Origin: Bacillota bacterium
GTDB lineage: Bacteria > Bacillota > Desulfotomaculia > Desulfotomaculales > VENG01
DNA length: 64,000 bases
Assembly: GCA_009711705.1 (NCBI GenBank)
Contig: VENG01000017.1
Span: 62,001 to 126,000 of the forward strand
Reading direction: 5' to 3'
The translations under genes and the position numbers were made by a program. The notes under the pieces were generated by a model, which was not told the origin of the DNA, ran no database searches, and worked only from the letters and a program-made list of their open reading frames with translations. This document shows, one piece after another, positions 36,294 through 44,472 of this stretch; position 1 is the stretch's first letter, and every line of letters begins with the position of its first letter.

Positions 36294-36592
36294 TTATAAC
36301 TTGCTTTTTACCGATGACACCTTGGAATCCATGGATATTTCTTTATCCCTGCGGTCATCAATGCGAACGGTGGTGACCACCCTGCCGATACCTTCATTAA
36401 AAGGTTGCTCGTGCATAAGCTTGATCACTTCCAATAGATGATTCAGGTCACCCTCTAAGATGGTACCATGGGAGTAAGCTGGTATTTGACGTCCTTTTCC
36501 TTTTCCAACACCTTTAAGCACCCGGAAACATAATTGCTTAACCCGGGAGAAGAAGTGCCGATGGGGACAACGGTTACTTCCACTATTGCCAT
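36294..36592 (-). pseudogene. MTH1187/YqgV-family thiamine-binding-type protein, frameshifted
   Basis: Two frames join into one gene. From the ATG at 36592 (after AAAGGAGG) the first reads IVEVTVVPIGTSSPG to QLTPM (41 codons). The second resumes at 36464 with TILEGDLNHLLEVIKLMHEQ to the stop. The family reads PMGTILEGDL here, so one G is missing from the ATG-GGT junction (36464-36469), and total length 299 nt fits a one-base loss. Members are about 100-aa proteins that bind thiamine or a related pyrimidine. Either a recent mutation or a base-call error in a G run. Confidence 0.85.
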
Positions 36593-36681
36593 TTATTATT
36601 CCTCCTTTCTTCCTTTTTTCTCTAGTTTAACATGTTTCTTTCTCCCGGCCAACTTGAATGCAACGGAAAAAGTGCACACTT

Positions 36682-36711
36682 AAGACCGGTACTTAATTAA
36701 GTACCGGTCTT
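36682..36711. other. Perfect 30-nt palindrome
   Basis: AAGACCGGTACTTAA and its complement meet at the centre, 30 nt in all. There is no run of T long enough to call it a terminator on either side; it could be a protein site or a processing hairpin in the otherwise empty gap 36593-36890. Confidence 0.45.
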
Positions 36712-36745
36712 AGACAATTGTTGTGCTTCATATAGCATGGTAAAG

Positions 36746-36773
36746 GGGCAGGTTTTCGTAAGAAAACCTGCCC
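36746..36773 (-). terminator. Hairpin downstream of the first alcohol dehydrogenase
   Basis: GGGCAGGTTTTC (36746-36757), GTAA, GAAAACCTGCCC (36762-36773): perfect 12-bp stem, 120 bp beyond the minus-strand gene's stop. T tract is poor. Confidence 0.5.
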
Positions 36774-36890
36774 TGGTTGTCCCTAACCTGTCTTTAACAG
36801 ATTCCATTGGGAAAGCTGCCCGGATCATGTTCTTTTCTATCCGCTCACTTAGTTTATCTGTATGCCGAGTTAAAACTCTTTTTCTTTATT

Positions 36891-38069
36891 CTATAAAACT
36901 TCAAAGCACCGCTTGTAAATCCACTCGTAGCCTTTAAGATCCAGATCCCTGGGGTTACCCACTGTCTGCGGGTCATCCATGGCTGCCTTGGCCAGTGCAG
37001 GGATTTCTTCTTCTTTTACTCCCAAATCAGCAATATTCGGGATATCAATGTCTTCTGCCAATTCATAAACTGCTTCAATACCTGCCAGACAGGCTTCCCT
37101 GTCGGTCATACCGGAAATGTCTTCACCCATGGCAACGGCAATGCGCTTAAATTTCTCAGGCTCACCATACCAGTTATATTCCATTACCGGACCCAGAGTT
37201 GCACCTACTGCAGGCCCATGGTGTATCTCGGGATGAATGCCGCCTAGAGTTTGAGTCATGGCGTGTACTGCACCGGCACTATCACTACCGTAGGAGATTC
37301 CTGCCAGGTGGGCTGCCATGGCCATGTAGTAGCGGGCTTCCACATCCTGACCGTTAGCCACTGCGCGGCGCAGGTATTGGGCACAGTATTCAATAGCCAG
37401 CAGCGCTGCCGCATCAGTGTGCGGCTGTGCATAGTGACAGGTATAGCACTCTATAGCGTGACAGAGAGCATCCATACCGGTACCAGCGGTTATATGGGGT
37501 GGCATAGATGTATGAAGCAGGGGGTCTACAATGGCAATATGTGCTGCCAGAAGGGGACCGCCTACGTTAAATTTAAACTTACGCGCCGGGTCTGTAATAA
37601 CCGCCCACATGGTCACTTCGCTGCCTGTACCTGCAGTGGTGGAGACAGTAATCAACGGGGCAATCCTATTTTCCAGGTCCCGTTCTGCTGCTTCCCAGTA
37701 CAGGATATTGCCCTCGTGAGTAACTTCAACCCCTACGCTCTTAGCGGTATCCATGGAACTTCCCCCGCCAAGCCCAATCAGGCCGTCGCAGCCATTATCT
37801 TTATAGGCCTTAGTCCCGGCGCCGACGGTTTCAATGGGAGGATTGGCAATAACCTTATCAAAAACTGCGTAAGGGATGCCTGCTTCTTCCAACGGTGCAG
37901 TAACCTTGTCCAAAAGACCTGCATTTACAACCCCGGCGTCGGTTACGATTAATGGTTTTTTGACACCCAGTTCCTTAATGGATTCCGGCAGTTGACTGAT
38001 GGCTCCCACACCGTGCTTCATAACTGTGGGGATTTCAAAACTTCTCACTTTGTAATAATTGTCCATCAT
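36891..38069 (-). CDS. Iron-containing alcohol dehydrogenase 1
   Basis: Group III (Fe-dependent) NAD(P)-linked alcohol dehydrogenase, 392 aa. Nucleotide motif GLGGGSSMDTAKSV (about 98-111), TTAGTGSEVT, and the iron-site region with Asp/His in GMDALCHAIECY and the two later His in GAVHAMTQTLGG and HHGPAVG. It interconverts an alcohol and aldehyde; the substrate is not apparent. It is less like the other two in the window than they are to each other (CHAIECY versus HAxEAYVS). It lies downstream of the first AOR, across a repeat element. Confidence 0.93.
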   Translation of the reverse strand: MMDNYYKVRSFEIPTVMKHGVGAISQLPESIKELGVKKPLIVTDAGVVNAGLLDKVTAPLEEAGIPYAVFDKVIANPPIETVGAGTKAYKDNGCDGLIGLGGGSSMDTAKSVGVEVTHEGNILYWEAAERDLENRIAPLITVSTTAGTGSEVTMWAVITDPARKFKFNVGGPLLAAHIAIVDPLLHTSMPPHITAGTGMDALCHAIECYTCHYAQPHTDAAALLAIEYCAQYLRRAVANGQDVEARYYMAMAAHLAGISYGSDSAGAVHAMTQTLGGIHPEIHHGPAVGATLGPVMEYNWYGEPEKFKRIAVAMGEDISGMTDREACLAGIEAVYELAEDIDIPNIADLGVKEEEIPALAKAAMDDPQTVGNPRDLDLKGYEWIYKRCFEVL

Positions 38070-38109
38070 AGACGAATACCTCCAATTCTCAAATTATTGA
38101 TCTTTCTTT

Positions 38110-38395
38110 CTTGATAAGAAAACATTTTAGGGTATTTCTTTGGGGTATTTTTTTGACAGGATTAACAGGATTAACAGGATTTTTTGCTTTGCTCATACTC
38201 CTTATTGTTCCTTTTCATACAGATTCTTTTCTTTAATACCTATTTTGGTTTTTTTAATAATAATTTTATAGAAATTTTGGTTAATACCCTTTTTAGGTCC
38301 CTTATCCTGCAAATCCTGTGGATCCTGTCTAATGTCTTTGTTCTTTTTTGTTTAATCTATATCCCGCGAATCCCATTAATCCCGTCAAAAATTGC
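38110..38395. repeat. ACAGGATT-type repeat element (copy B)
   Basis: Between adh1 and aor1, 38070-38418 holds no gene. TTTTAGGGTATTTCTTTGG (38126-38144) leads to TGACAGG and ACAGGATT units at 38154-38181; the complementary ends TCCTGCAAATCCTGTGGATC lie at 38305-38324, and ATCCCGCGAATCCCATTAAT follows at 38361-38380. Same layout as copies A and C. Confidence 0.6.
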
Positions 38396-38418
38396 CTTTA
38401 CGGTTTTTAAGGCCGGCA

Positions 38419-40269
38419 CTAAAAGCTAAAACTCTCATTATTCTGCAAGCCCAGTCTATTTAATGTTTCATCAGTAGGTGTTCCCTTTTCATCCCACCCG
38501 CGCACTTTATAATAATCGGAACGCAAGCATTTAATGTCATCCTCGGTGATTCTGTGGCCTTTCTGTGGGCCGCTGGGAAGAGGTTCATTTACAAATCTTG
38601 AAGGGAGACGGTCCTGGGTATAATCGATACCCTCCCTCAGGTTAAATAACCTGGTAAGATTCCATATCCTCTCGCCTACCTCGTCAAACAGGCTTTCGTC
38701 TACGCTGTGTCCGGTTGCCGCGGTGAGCAGTTCAGCATACGTAGCAGGCTGTACACCGAAACCGCCAAAATCGCACTTAACCAGGGTGTCAGTTCCGGCC
38801 AGGTAGTTTTGCAGCTGTGCCACTATCTCGGCTTTACCTTCCAGTCCCAGCGGCTCTACCGGTTTGCCGTTCCACTTTTCTCCCCCGGCTTCATAAGCAA
38901 CCGGGAAGCCTCTCTGGTGACATCCTCCACGGTCGGCTGTCATCAGGGCCAAGCCCATGCCGGGCACCCCTCTAGGACCCCATGCCGGGGATTCCAGGCC
39001 CTTTACGTGTACAGCGAATTCTTCAGCACCGCCGGCCAGTTTTTCAGCGGCTCTTTTAACGCCTTCCGCCAATAGCTGCCCCAAGAAACCTTCCCGGGAA
39101 GCAATGGCCTTGATCAGATACTCGGCGGCATCAACACTGCCGAATTCTATTTTTACATCATGCGGTGATTCAATCAAACCATTTTCACATGCTTCCATGG
39201 CAAACCCTATTGACGAACCGGCAGACATACTGTCCAGTCCCAGCCGATCACATAGTTTGACTAAATATGCTACCGCTTTAATATCATCAATGGCCAGGTT
39301 AGAGCCCATGAGCCCTGCCGATTCATATTCCACTATATCAGAAACCGTCCCGGCATATTTGCCGCTCCGGACAACTCCCATCTTGCTGCACCGTATGGGG
39401 CATCCCATACAGGCGGCACTCTTCAGCCAGAGATGCTTGGACTGGCCGCTGTCGCTTAACTTATTTGCATTTTCATAGGTGCCGTCCTTATAATTCCTGT
39501 GGGGAAGAAGCCCTGTTTCATTGGCAAAGGGAACTGCAGAAGCAGTGCCTGTCTCCACCAGTGCTTGCACATCCGGACTGGCTTCTAGGTCCGCATTAGC
39601 CTTTTTAACAGCACTTTTGAACGCCTCTGTATTTTCTATGGCCACCGGCTGGCTCCCACGCAGGGCTACTGCCTTCAGGTTTTTGGAACCCATTACAGCC
39701 CCGGCTCCGCCGCGGCCTGCCTGGCGGTTATATTCACAGTTAATCAGAGCATATCTTACTTTATTCTCTCCCGCCGGGCCGATACTTACTACTTTAGCCG
39801 TGTCGTCGTCCAATTCTTTCTTTATAGCTGCGTTTACTTCCAGGGCATCCTGGCCCCAAAGCTGAGATGCAGGTTTTATTTCTACATTATCGTCATCTAT
39901 CCAAAGATATACGGGGTGGGCTGCCTTACCGGTGATAACTAAGCCGTCATACCCGGCATATTTAATTTCCGGTCCGAAATGACCTCCAAAATAGGAATCC
40001 AAAAAGGTACCCGTTAACGGAGACTTGGTAACTGCACAAGCCCTCATTGACGGGGCTGTGGTTCCGGTCAACGGACCGGGCAAGAACATTAAAAGGTTCT
40101 CTGGGGCAAAGGGCTCCGTTCCGGCGGGCAGAAGGTCATAGAGAAGTTTAGCCCCAAACCCCTTGCCGCCAATATATTGCTGGGCCATCCAATCGGGAAG
40201 CGCAATTTCTTGTACTTTTTCTTTGCTTAAGTTTATAAATAAAAACTTTCCCATGTAACCTTTAGCCAT
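38419..40269 (-). CDS. Aldehyde ferredoxin oxidoreductase 1 (tungstopterin)
   Basis: AOR-family enzyme oxidising aldehydes to acids, or the reverse, with a tungsten (or molybdenum) bis-pyranopterin and one [4Fe-4S] cluster. 616 aa from the ATG at 40269, after GGGGTGACA, overlapping the ferredoxin stop by 8 nt. Cofactor loop AGRGGAGAVMGSKNLKA (about 184-200); cluster Cys at C287, C290, C294 (CMGCPIRC, the usual Cx2Cx3C). Coupled to a four-cluster ferredoxin subunit, which should be its electron carrier. Confidence 0.94.
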   Translation of the reverse strand: MAKGYMGKFLFINLSKEKVQEIALPDWMAQQYIGGKGFGAKLLYDLLPAGTEPFAPENLLMFLPGPLTGTTAPSMRACAVTKSPLTGTFLDSYFGGHFGPEIKYAGYDGLVITGKAAHPVYLWIDDDNVEIKPASQLWGQDALEVNAAIKKELDDDTAKVVSIGPAGENKVRYALINCEYNRQAGRGGAGAVMGSKNLKAVALRGSQPVAIENTEAFKSAVKKANADLEASPDVQALVETGTASAVPFANETGLLPHRNYKDGTYENANKLSDSGQSKHLWLKSAACMGCPIRCSKMGVVRSGKYAGTVSDIVEYESAGLMGSNLAIDDIKAVAYLVKLCDRLGLDSMSAGSSIGFAMEACENGLIESPHDVKIEFGSVDAAEYLIKAIASREGFLGQLLAEGVKRAAEKLAGGAEEFAVHVKGLESPAWGPRGVPGMGLALMTADRGGCHQRGFPVAYEAGGEKWNGKPVEPLGLEGKAEIVAQLQNYLAGTDTLVKCDFGGFGVQPATYAELLTAATGHSVDESLFDEVGERIWNLTRLFNLREGIDYTQDRLPSRFVNEPLPSGPQKGHRITEDDIKCLRSDYYKVRGWDEKGTPTDETLNRLGLQNNESFSF

Positions 40270-40693
40270 TGTCAATGTCACCCCTTACTTTGACCAATTC
40301 CAGTGCTCCTGTAGGACATTCCTCTACACAGGCAGGAGACCCACCGCAAAGATCACACTTCATTACCACTTTGTCTTGCTTATTAAAATAAATGGCACCC
40401 CAATAACAGTATTTAGCACACAGCCCGCATCCCGTACATTTATCTCTATTGATGATTATTGCACCTGTCTTTTCATCCCGGCCCACGGCATCAACGGGGC
40501 AAACAGTTTGGCAGTATGGGTTCCGGCACTGCCGGCATACCACAGGCTCGTGAATTAGACCTTCATTGATGTGCCGTATTTTCAACAATGCCAGGCGAGG
40601 GTTATACCCTCCGGTTTGTCTTTCCGAACACGCCAATTGACAAATCGAACAACCGGTACAAAGATCAAAATTCGTTCTAATTACAGTACGAAT
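40262..40693 (-). CDS. Four-cluster [4Fe-4S] ferredoxin subunit of AOR 1 (AorA-like), probable ATT start
   Basis: Electron-transfer subunit, 143 aa with 16 Cys in four groups: CTGCSICQLAC (C12, C15, C18, C22), CRQCRNPYCQTVC, CTGCGLCAKYC and CDLCGGSPACVEEC, enough for four [4Fe-4S] clusters. The first ATG/GTG/TTG codon in frame (TTG, 40636) lies inside the first Cys group and would destroy it. Upstream the frame runs to a TAA at 40697-40699, and the only well-placed codon is ATT at 40691-40693, 7 nt after GGGAGGG. I infer a rare ATT start. AorA subunits of this size occur in AorABC enzymes. Confidence 0.85.
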   Translation of the reverse strand: MRTVIRTNFDLCTGCSICQLACSERQTGGYNPRLALLKIRHINEGLIHEPVVCRQCRNPYCQTVCPVDAVGRDEKTGAIIINRDKCTGCGLCAKYCYWGAIYFNKQDKVVMKCDLCGGSPACVEECPTGALELVKVRGDIDNG

Positions 40694-40808
40694 AGGTTAT
40701 CCCTCCCTGGATGATATTTTACAATGCCTATAGTTACAATTCTCATAATATTTTACCTTATTTTGATCAACTAGTCAATTAAAAATAAAAGCAACCACTA
40801 ACAAAATG

Positions 40809-40834
40809 AAAGGCCGCGGATTTCCGCGACCTTT
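40809..40834 (-). terminator. Hairpin after the betaine-type binding protein gene
   Basis: AAAGGCCGCGG, loop ATTT, CCGCGACCTTT with one mismatch; it follows the minus-strand binding-protein gene and precedes the ferredoxin-AOR unit. Confidence 0.6.
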
Positions 40835-40860
40835 ATTATATTAGATTTTGTTACAAGTGA

Positions 40861-41847
40861 CTAGCCGCTATAGGCTTCCTTAAGCACTTGTTGAGCATTT
40901 TCACCATCTACGGTCTTAACTCCTTCAAGCCAGGGGTTAACCGTATCAAGGTTATTAGCAACCCATTCTTCAGCTACTGCTTGCGGGTCACGGCCTTCCT
41001 TATCATATTCCATAATCCATGCACTTTGTGTGTCACTTTCTACCTTGAACTGTGATAAGAACTTAGTAACGTTAGGATCATCTTCAGAGAGTCCTTTACG
41101 GGCTAATGTATCAACACGTTCATTTTCGCCCCAAATCTTTTCGGGATCCTCCAGGTATTTCATGTCTAATTCAACATTCATCCAGTGAGGAGCCCAGGCG
41201 CTATGAACAATCCAGTCACCTGCTTCCTGTGCCTTTTTAACTTCAGCAAGCATAGCGGAGGTACTGCTCTCTAATACAGTCCAGTCTCCAAGGCCATAGG
41301 TGTCATTCTCCACAGCACGCATCATTACTTCATTTCCATCATTACCGGGCTCAATTCCGTAATACTCACGATCAAACTTGTCAGCAAACTTATCAAGGTC
41401 GCCAATGGAATGAACACCTGCTTCCCAAACATAACTGGGAACTGCCGGGCCGTAATCAACCTCTGCAATATTGGTACCCAAATCTTCAATAGCTCCGCTT
41501 TCCAGGTGCTTGTCCAGCATAGGAGCCATGGTTACCATCCAGCCACCGGCGAAAACGTCCACGTCACCGGTGGACAGGCCCTGAATTAAAATAGGTACAG
41601 TAAAAGTTGTAGCCTCCACGTTATAACCTAAGTTGTCCAAAATTTCTTTTAGAATATAGGTCTTTTGGGTAACTCCCGGCCACTCAACAAAACCAAACTT
41701 AAGGTCCTTTTGCACTTTCATTTCCGTGCCTTCATTCTGCTGCGGCTCTTCTTGCTGATCACCGCATGCAGCCAGGATCCCCCCCACGGCAGCCAACATC
41801 ACTACTACTAAGGCTAAAGCAATACTCCGTTTCACCTTAATGGTCAT
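40861..41847 (-). CDS. Glycine betaine/choline-type ABC substrate-binding lipoprotein (OpuAC/ProX family)
   Basis: Solute-binding lipoprotein, 328 aa; signal peptide with lipobox LAAC ending at Cys28. Family features: VEWPGVTQKTYILKEILDNLGY, the DVDVFAGGWM stretch, and SAWAPHWMN, aromatic-rich segments that in relatives cage a quaternary ammonium group. Neither permease nor ATPase genes are near, so it must use a transporter encoded elsewhere or is a remnant. Ribosome site GAGGAGGGA. Confidence 0.85.
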   Translation of the reverse strand: MTIKVKRSIALALVVVMLAAVGGILAACGDQQEEPQQNEGTEMKVQKDLKFGFVEWPGVTQKTYILKEILDNLGYNVEATTFTVPILIQGLSTGDVDVFAGGWMVTMAPMLDKHLESGAIEDLGTNIAEVDYGPAVPSYVWEAGVHSIGDLDKFADKFDREYYGIEPGNDGNEVMMRAVENDTYGLGDWTVLESSTSAMLAEVKKAQEAGDWIVHSAWAPHWMNVELDMKYLEDPEKIWGENERVDTLARKGLSEDDPNVTKFLSQFKVESDTQSAWIMEYDKEGRDPQAVAEEWVANNLDTVNPWLEGVKTVDGENAQQVLKEAYSG

Positions 41848-42196
41848 TCCCTCCTCTTAATTTGTACAACTATTATTTTATAAATACCCCTTGTCAATTT
41901 TTACCTTACAAGGTTACAAGCCAGCAACTTCTGCTTGAAAAACCCCCTTTCAATCATGTATATAATTTTTTAATTAACCAGTCAGTCAATAAAGTTGACA
42001 CTTAAATTCCAGCTACCAAATTAGAATTCTTATACTAGTTTAGCTGGAAACTATAGCTGGCTAAAACACCGCCAGCCGTGAAAACTTTGACAATATTGCC
42101 AAGTTGTCACCTTTTTAACTTCTTATATTTTACTTGTTCTTGGTTCTAATGTCTACCCCATTTTCGATTTTTTTAGAAATTGTTCGATAAGTTAGG
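41848..42196. other. Intergenic region with several dyads
   Basis: No gene. Dyads: TCCAGCTA (42008-42015) with TAGCTGGA (42041-42048), extended by AAATTAG/CTAGTTT inside; GCTGGC (42056-42061) with GCCAGC (42071-42076); and TGACAA with TTGTCA around 42088-42109. This is the leader and promoter region of the betaine-type binding protein plus the 3' side of the moeB-like gene. No riboswitch class was recognised. Confidence 0.35.
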
Positions 42197-42949
42197 TTAT
42201 CTTATACCCCCGCCACAGGTAGGACAGTCCGGACTCCTTTCCACATCCACATTAAAAAATTGCATCGATAGCCCGTCATAGGTTAAGATTCTTCCGGTGA
42301 GAAGTTCCCCCAGCCCTATCGAATACTTTATTACTTCGGTAGCAAGTATAGAACCGATTACCCCGGGAACAGTACCTAAAACCCCCTCTTCCCGGCAGGT
42401 AGGTGCATTGCTGTCCGGCTCGCTAGGAAATATACAGCGTAGGCACGGGGTGGATCCGGGGATTACAGTCATGGCTTGCCCCACAAACCCCAACACCCCC
42501 CCGTACATATACGCAATACCATAGCGCACACATGCATCGTTAATAAGAAAACGAGTAGGGAAACTGTCGGTTCCGTCCGCCACAGCGTCATATCCTCTGA
42601 TTTTATCCAAATAGTTTTTTTCGGTTAACCTTTCCCGATACCCTATTACTTCAACACCCGGGTTGAGCTTTTTCAACTTTTCTGCTGCAGACTCAACCTT
42701 GGGCCTGTTTACATCCCCGGTCCAGTGAATGATCTGGCGTTGAAGGTTGGAATAATCCACATCATCGGCATCCATGATTCCTAATACGCCGACCCCGGCC
42801 GCAGCCAGGTAAAAGGCAATAGGTGAGCCCAGCCCCCCGGCACCTACCACCAGTACCTTTGAATTTAATAATTTTTGTTGACCCTTAGCCCCTATACCGT
42901 TAAGTAAAATGTTTCTATCATAACGAAGGAGTTGTTGTTCATCTAACAT
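42197..42949 (-). CDS. MoeB/ThiF-family adenylyltransferase
   Basis: E1-like enzyme that adenylates the C-terminal Gly-Gly of a MoaD/ThiS sulfur carrier; 250 aa from the ATG at 42949 after GGAGGTGAGG. ATP site VVGAGGLGSP (about 34-43), and two zinc Cys pairs, CLRC and CPTC. Given the MoaD-like gene 3 kb upstream in the same operon, molybdopterin synthesis (MoeB) is more likely than thiamine. Last gene of the aor2 operon. Confidence 0.88.
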   Translation of the reverse strand: MLDEQQLLRYDRNILLNGIGAKGQQKLLNSKVLVVGAGGLGSPIAFYLAAAGVGVLGIMDADDVDYSNLQRQIIHWTGDVNRPKVESAAEKLKKLNPGVEVIGYRERLTEKNYLDKIRGYDAVADGTDSFPTRFLINDACVRYGIAYMYGGVLGFVGQAMTVIPGSTPCLRCIFPSEPDSNAPTCREEGVLGTVPGVIGSILATEVIKYSIGLGELLTGRILTYDGLSMQFFNVDVERSPDCPTCGGGIR

Positions 42950-42992
42950 TTCCTCACCTCCATACAAAAGCGGCGAGCTAAAAGCTCACCGT

Positions 42993-43505
42993 TTATCTTA
43001 AATACAACGTTTCCAGCAAATCCGCCACACCCCTTGCATCACCAGGTGCAAAGCACGGAACTGTTTCACCGTCCGTTTGCTTAATGACGCTTGACTCCTC
43101 CACCAGCGCTACCATTTCTTCTGCAGCGGCAGCCGGGCTTGACTCTTGCCGGTGGCGCCGCACCTCGATTTTAGGTGTGTTTTCAGATTTAAATCCTTCT
43201 GTAATAATAATATCCATTTCGGGCATTAAGCTGGAAACATCATCTAAACTTGGATTCTCCCATTTTTTATAAACAAAAAATCCACATTTTCCCGCCAGTG
43301 ATACAGCATCTGCCCCTGCCCGGGAGTGCTGCCAGGTGTCTTTTCCGGGCTTATCAAATTCCACGTCCCCGTGATGATGTTTTACCGTACCCACCCGGTA
43401 GCCACGGGCTTTAAGTTCCCGCACCAATTTGGTTAAAAAAGTGGTTTTACCTGAATTTGACCACCCCACCACTGAAATTACCGGTGGTCCCTTTGATGCT
43501 TGCAA
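42993..43505 (-). CDS. mobB: Molybdopterin-guanine dinucleotide biosynthesis adapter MobB
   Basis: GTP-binding accessory protein for nucleotide attachment to molybdopterin, 170 aa. P-loop GWSNSGKTTF at about 13-22. TTG start close behind the MOSC gene. MobA is not in the window. In tungsten AORs the cofactor is a bis-pterin without dinucleotide, so MobB here may act on metal insertion or serve other enzymes (inference). Confidence 0.9.
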   Translation of the reverse strand: MQASKGPPVISVVGWSNSGKTTFLTKLVRELKARGYRVGTVKHHHGDVEFDKPGKDTWQHSRAGADAVSLAGKCGFFVYKKWENPSLDDVSSLMPEMDIIITEGFKSENTPKIEVRRHRQESSPAAAAEEMVALVEESSVIKQTDGETVPCFAPGDARGVADLLETLYLR

Positions 43506-43507
43506 AA

Positions 43508-43942
43508 TCAGTCCACCACCTGTATGCTGTCTCCTACCTTTACCGGACCACCCTGCAGCACTTTAATAAATATACCTTCTCTGGGCATCACGCAGTCTCC
43601 CGCCTGCTCGTAAATGGCGCACCGGTTATGACACTTCTTGCCTATTTGGGTTACTTCACCTACACACTCTGAACCTATATTTATTTTAGTACCAACCGGC
43701 AGCGAGACAAGGTTAATCCCCTCGGTGGTCAAATTTTCAGCAAAATCTCCGGGCCCTACATCCAGGCCCTGTTCGACCATCTTTTGAATACTTTCCATGG
43801 CCAGCAGGCTTACCTGGCGGTGCCACGGTCCCCCGTGTGCATCTCCTTCCAGGCCAAAATCCAGCATCAAAACACCTGCACCCACATTCTTTTTGCGCAT
43901 CCCTTTTTCAGGACTGGTACATACCGCTTTAATTACTCCCAA
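43508..43942 (-). CDS. MOSC domain protein
   Basis: 144-aa stand-alone MOSC domain ([42 protein letters not shown]), related to the sulfur-carrying domain of molybdenum cofactor sulfurases. TTG start overlapping moaC by 10 nt. Role in pterin cofactor sulfuration or metal handling is inferred. Confidence 0.9.
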   Translation of the reverse strand: MGVIKAVCTSPEKGMRKKNVGAGVLMLDFGLEGDAHGGPWHRQVSLLAMESIQKMVEQGLDVGPGDFAENLTTEGINLVSLPVGTKINIGSECVGEVTQIGKKCHNRCAIYEQAGDCVMPREGIFIKVLQGGPVKVGDSIQVVD

Positions 43943-44448
43943 TGTTGTTCCTCCCCCTCTCTGAGGTATTTCCCGCTTTTACCGCCTGTCTTTTGCACCA
44001 GGCGAGCATTATTTATAGTCATGCCTTTATCTGCTGATTTACACATGTCATAGATGGTCAGGGCAGTAACGGAAACCGCTGTCAGGGCCTCCATTTCAAC
44101 TCCGGTTTTACCTGTGGTACGCACCCTGGCTTCTATCTCAACGGCATCAGGCTCCCGGAACTTAAAATCAACATTGACCCCGGTTAAAGCTATGGGATGG
44201 GCCATGGGAATAAGGCGTCCGGTTTCTTTGGCTCCCATAATTCCGGCTACCCTGGCTACATTTAAAACATCACCTTTAGCAAAACGACCTTGCTTAACCA
44301 GGCGTAGGGTTTCAGGCTGCATTAAAACCTCTGCCCGGGCCACCGCCTCTCTTGCAGTGTCACCCTTGGCACTGATATCAACCATCCGCGCCCGGCCCTG
44401 GCTGTCAAAATGATTTAAATCGGGGAACCCCGGCATTCCACCGCTCAT
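43933..44448 (-). CDS. moaC: Cyclic pyranopterin monophosphate synthase MoaC
   Basis: Second step of molybdopterin synthesis, making cPMP from the MoaA product. 171 aa from the ATG at 44448, which has GGGAG seven nt upstream. Motifs [26 protein letters not shown] and KSADKGM are conserved active-site segments. It lies 24 nt downstream of moaA. Confidence 0.95.
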   Translation of the reverse strand: MSGGMPGFPDLNHFDSQGRARMVDISAKGDTAREAVARAEVLMQPETLRLVKQGRFAKGDVLNVARVAGIMGAKETGRLIPMAHPIALTGVNVDFKFREPDAVEIEARVRTTGKTGVEMEALTAVSVTALTIYDMCKSADKGMTINNARLVQKTGGKSGKYLREGEEQHWE

Positions 44449-44472
44449 TTTACTGCTCCCGCTCAAAAGCTA

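Noticed and set aside
36737..36937. 66-aa plus-strand frame near adh1
   Set aside because: Spans a 12-bp hairpin and runs antisense into the end of adh1; no ribosome site and no recognisable features.
40694..40860. Sigma-54 promoter for the ferredoxin-aor1 unit
   Set aside because: No GG-N10-GC pair resembling TGGCAC-N5-TTGC was found upstream; aor1 and adh1 are therefore not assigned to the sigma-54 regulon.
42000..42110. Molybdenum cofactor riboswitch
   Set aside because: The dyads lie downstream of the moa genes and upstream of a betaine-type binding protein on that strand, and the Moco-RNA core was not recognised.
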